In this document: piece after piece, positions 63,226 through 64,000 of the stretch
Numbering within the stretch: position 1 is the first letter of the stretch
Layout: every line of letters starts with the position of its first letter
NCBI RefSeq assembly: GCF_011077185.1
Contig: NC_048895.1
Coordinates: forward strand, 85,646,290 to 85,710,289
Origin: Oxyura jamaicensis
Lineage: Eukaryota > Chordata > Aves > Anseriformes > Anatidae
DNA: 64,000 nt
Direction: 5' to 3'
Notes under the pieces: model-generated
What the model saw: only the letters and a program-made list of their open reading frames with translations
Database searches by the model: none
What the model was told of the DNA's origin: nothing
Translations under genes and position numbers: made by a program

Positions 63226-64000
63226 GAAGGAATAAAAGGTTTCTCCTTTGTTCTGGAAAATACGTGTTTTGGAATACTTTATACCGTTCATCATTTCTGT
63301 TCTCCAGTCTTAAACTAAAAGCTTCTCTATATCCGTGCAATAGATAACAAGCAGTATCTCCTTGCAGCTCAATCACATCTAAAGGGGCAGAATATAACAA
63401 GAGTTCCCACAATTTATCCACAGGAGTAATGATTAATAGTACTCTCCATTCCTGCAGCAAGCATTGAACATTCCCTTCTCCTAGACCTAAATGAATTTGT
63501 CTATTACTGCTTTACATTTTAGATCTGACTATCAAGTAAAAAAATACAAGAATTCATGCAGACAAATCTCTATTCGCTAAAATTCTTGTCCTCCAAATCA
63601 GGAAAGAAATCCATGCAACAGGGCTACTCTGTTCTCACAAATTTCTGCACATTCTTCCTATGGTTTTTAAACTTTACTGAGGAGGAAAGTAAATTCAGAA
63701 AACAAGGAAAAGGTTTTACAAATTCCACTTGCAAACTAGCTAAAATAACAAAAAATGCAGTACTTTCCGTTCTTCCCATTTTAACAGTCCTCATGTTTCA
63801 AGAAAAGTAAACCTGCAAGTCATGTATATCAATAGATATGATGTTTATTAACATACTAAAAACTATTACCACCGCTACAGAAGGATAATGCATGCAGCTT
63901 TAAAGTGTCAAACATTATAATTCTAGGAATCTTTTCTACATTTTCCATAAGCCAGTCTATACAACACAGCACAAAAAATGATGACACATTAGATATGTAA

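Larger units (their letters stand above)
46376..64000 (-). other. SENP6: SENP6 intron 1 and upstream (no exon 1 found)
   Basis: 17.6 kb with no recognised coding sequence. It holds a possible old LINE scrap (47980-48245), CR1 copies (49468-49990; 53690-54880; 56775-56838), poly-T and poly-A runs, a poly-C tract (52657-52689) and a G-rich run (55067-55087). Two moderately GC-rich patches (56380-56580 and 58960-59235) are poor in CpG and do not look like a promoter island. I could not find an exon encoding a MAAGKS-like start. Confidence 0.7.

Overview
This is a 64 kb piece of a bird nuclear genome. It is AT-rich, with long introns. It is littered with CR1 LINE copies, including the typical avian CR1 3' tails, and carries an avian endogenous-retrovirus-type LTR. 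It also has one 10-N assembly gap (2090-2099), so it comes from a draft assembly. No bacterial or plasmid features are present.

The only gene I can support is SENP6 (SUMO-specific peptidase 6, SUSP1) on the minus strand. I recognised it by comparing conceptual exon translations with the vertebrate SENP6 family from memory. Eighteen coding exons lie between 46375 (upstream) and 1056 (downstream). All junctions are GT-AG and all codon phases join without a break, giving about 922 complete codons. I number them 2-19 on the assumption that one exon (start codon and first ~18 residues) lies upstream. That exon is not visible and probably lies beyond 64000. The last exons, with the catalytic Asp and Cys, lie before position 1. 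The model holds the acidic N-terminal region, a 21-nt microexon, a possible alternatively spliced zinc-finger segment, a SUMO-interacting motif, basic nuclear-localisation-like stretches, and the first half of the C48/ULP protease domain. That half includes the four-proline Loop 1 and the catalytic His.

Layout: 1-1055 intron 19; 1056-8541 exons 19-14, with an antisense LTR in intron 18; 11447-20360 exons 13-9; 23369-24717 exons 8 and 7; 24718-30468 a long intron with three CR1 remnants, two of them forming an inverted pair; 30469-30489 the microexon; 34527-39875 exons 5-3; 46282-46375 exon 2; 46376-64000 intron 1, with CR1 copies, a poly-C tract and other simple repeats.

No tRNA, rRNA, CRISPR or second protein-coding gene was found. 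The most interesting points are the in-frame alternative 3' splice site in exon 9, which would add or remove a CxxC-x9-CxxC RanBP2/NZF-like finger, and the 21-nt microexon with a long pyrimidine tract, whose skipping keeps the frame.
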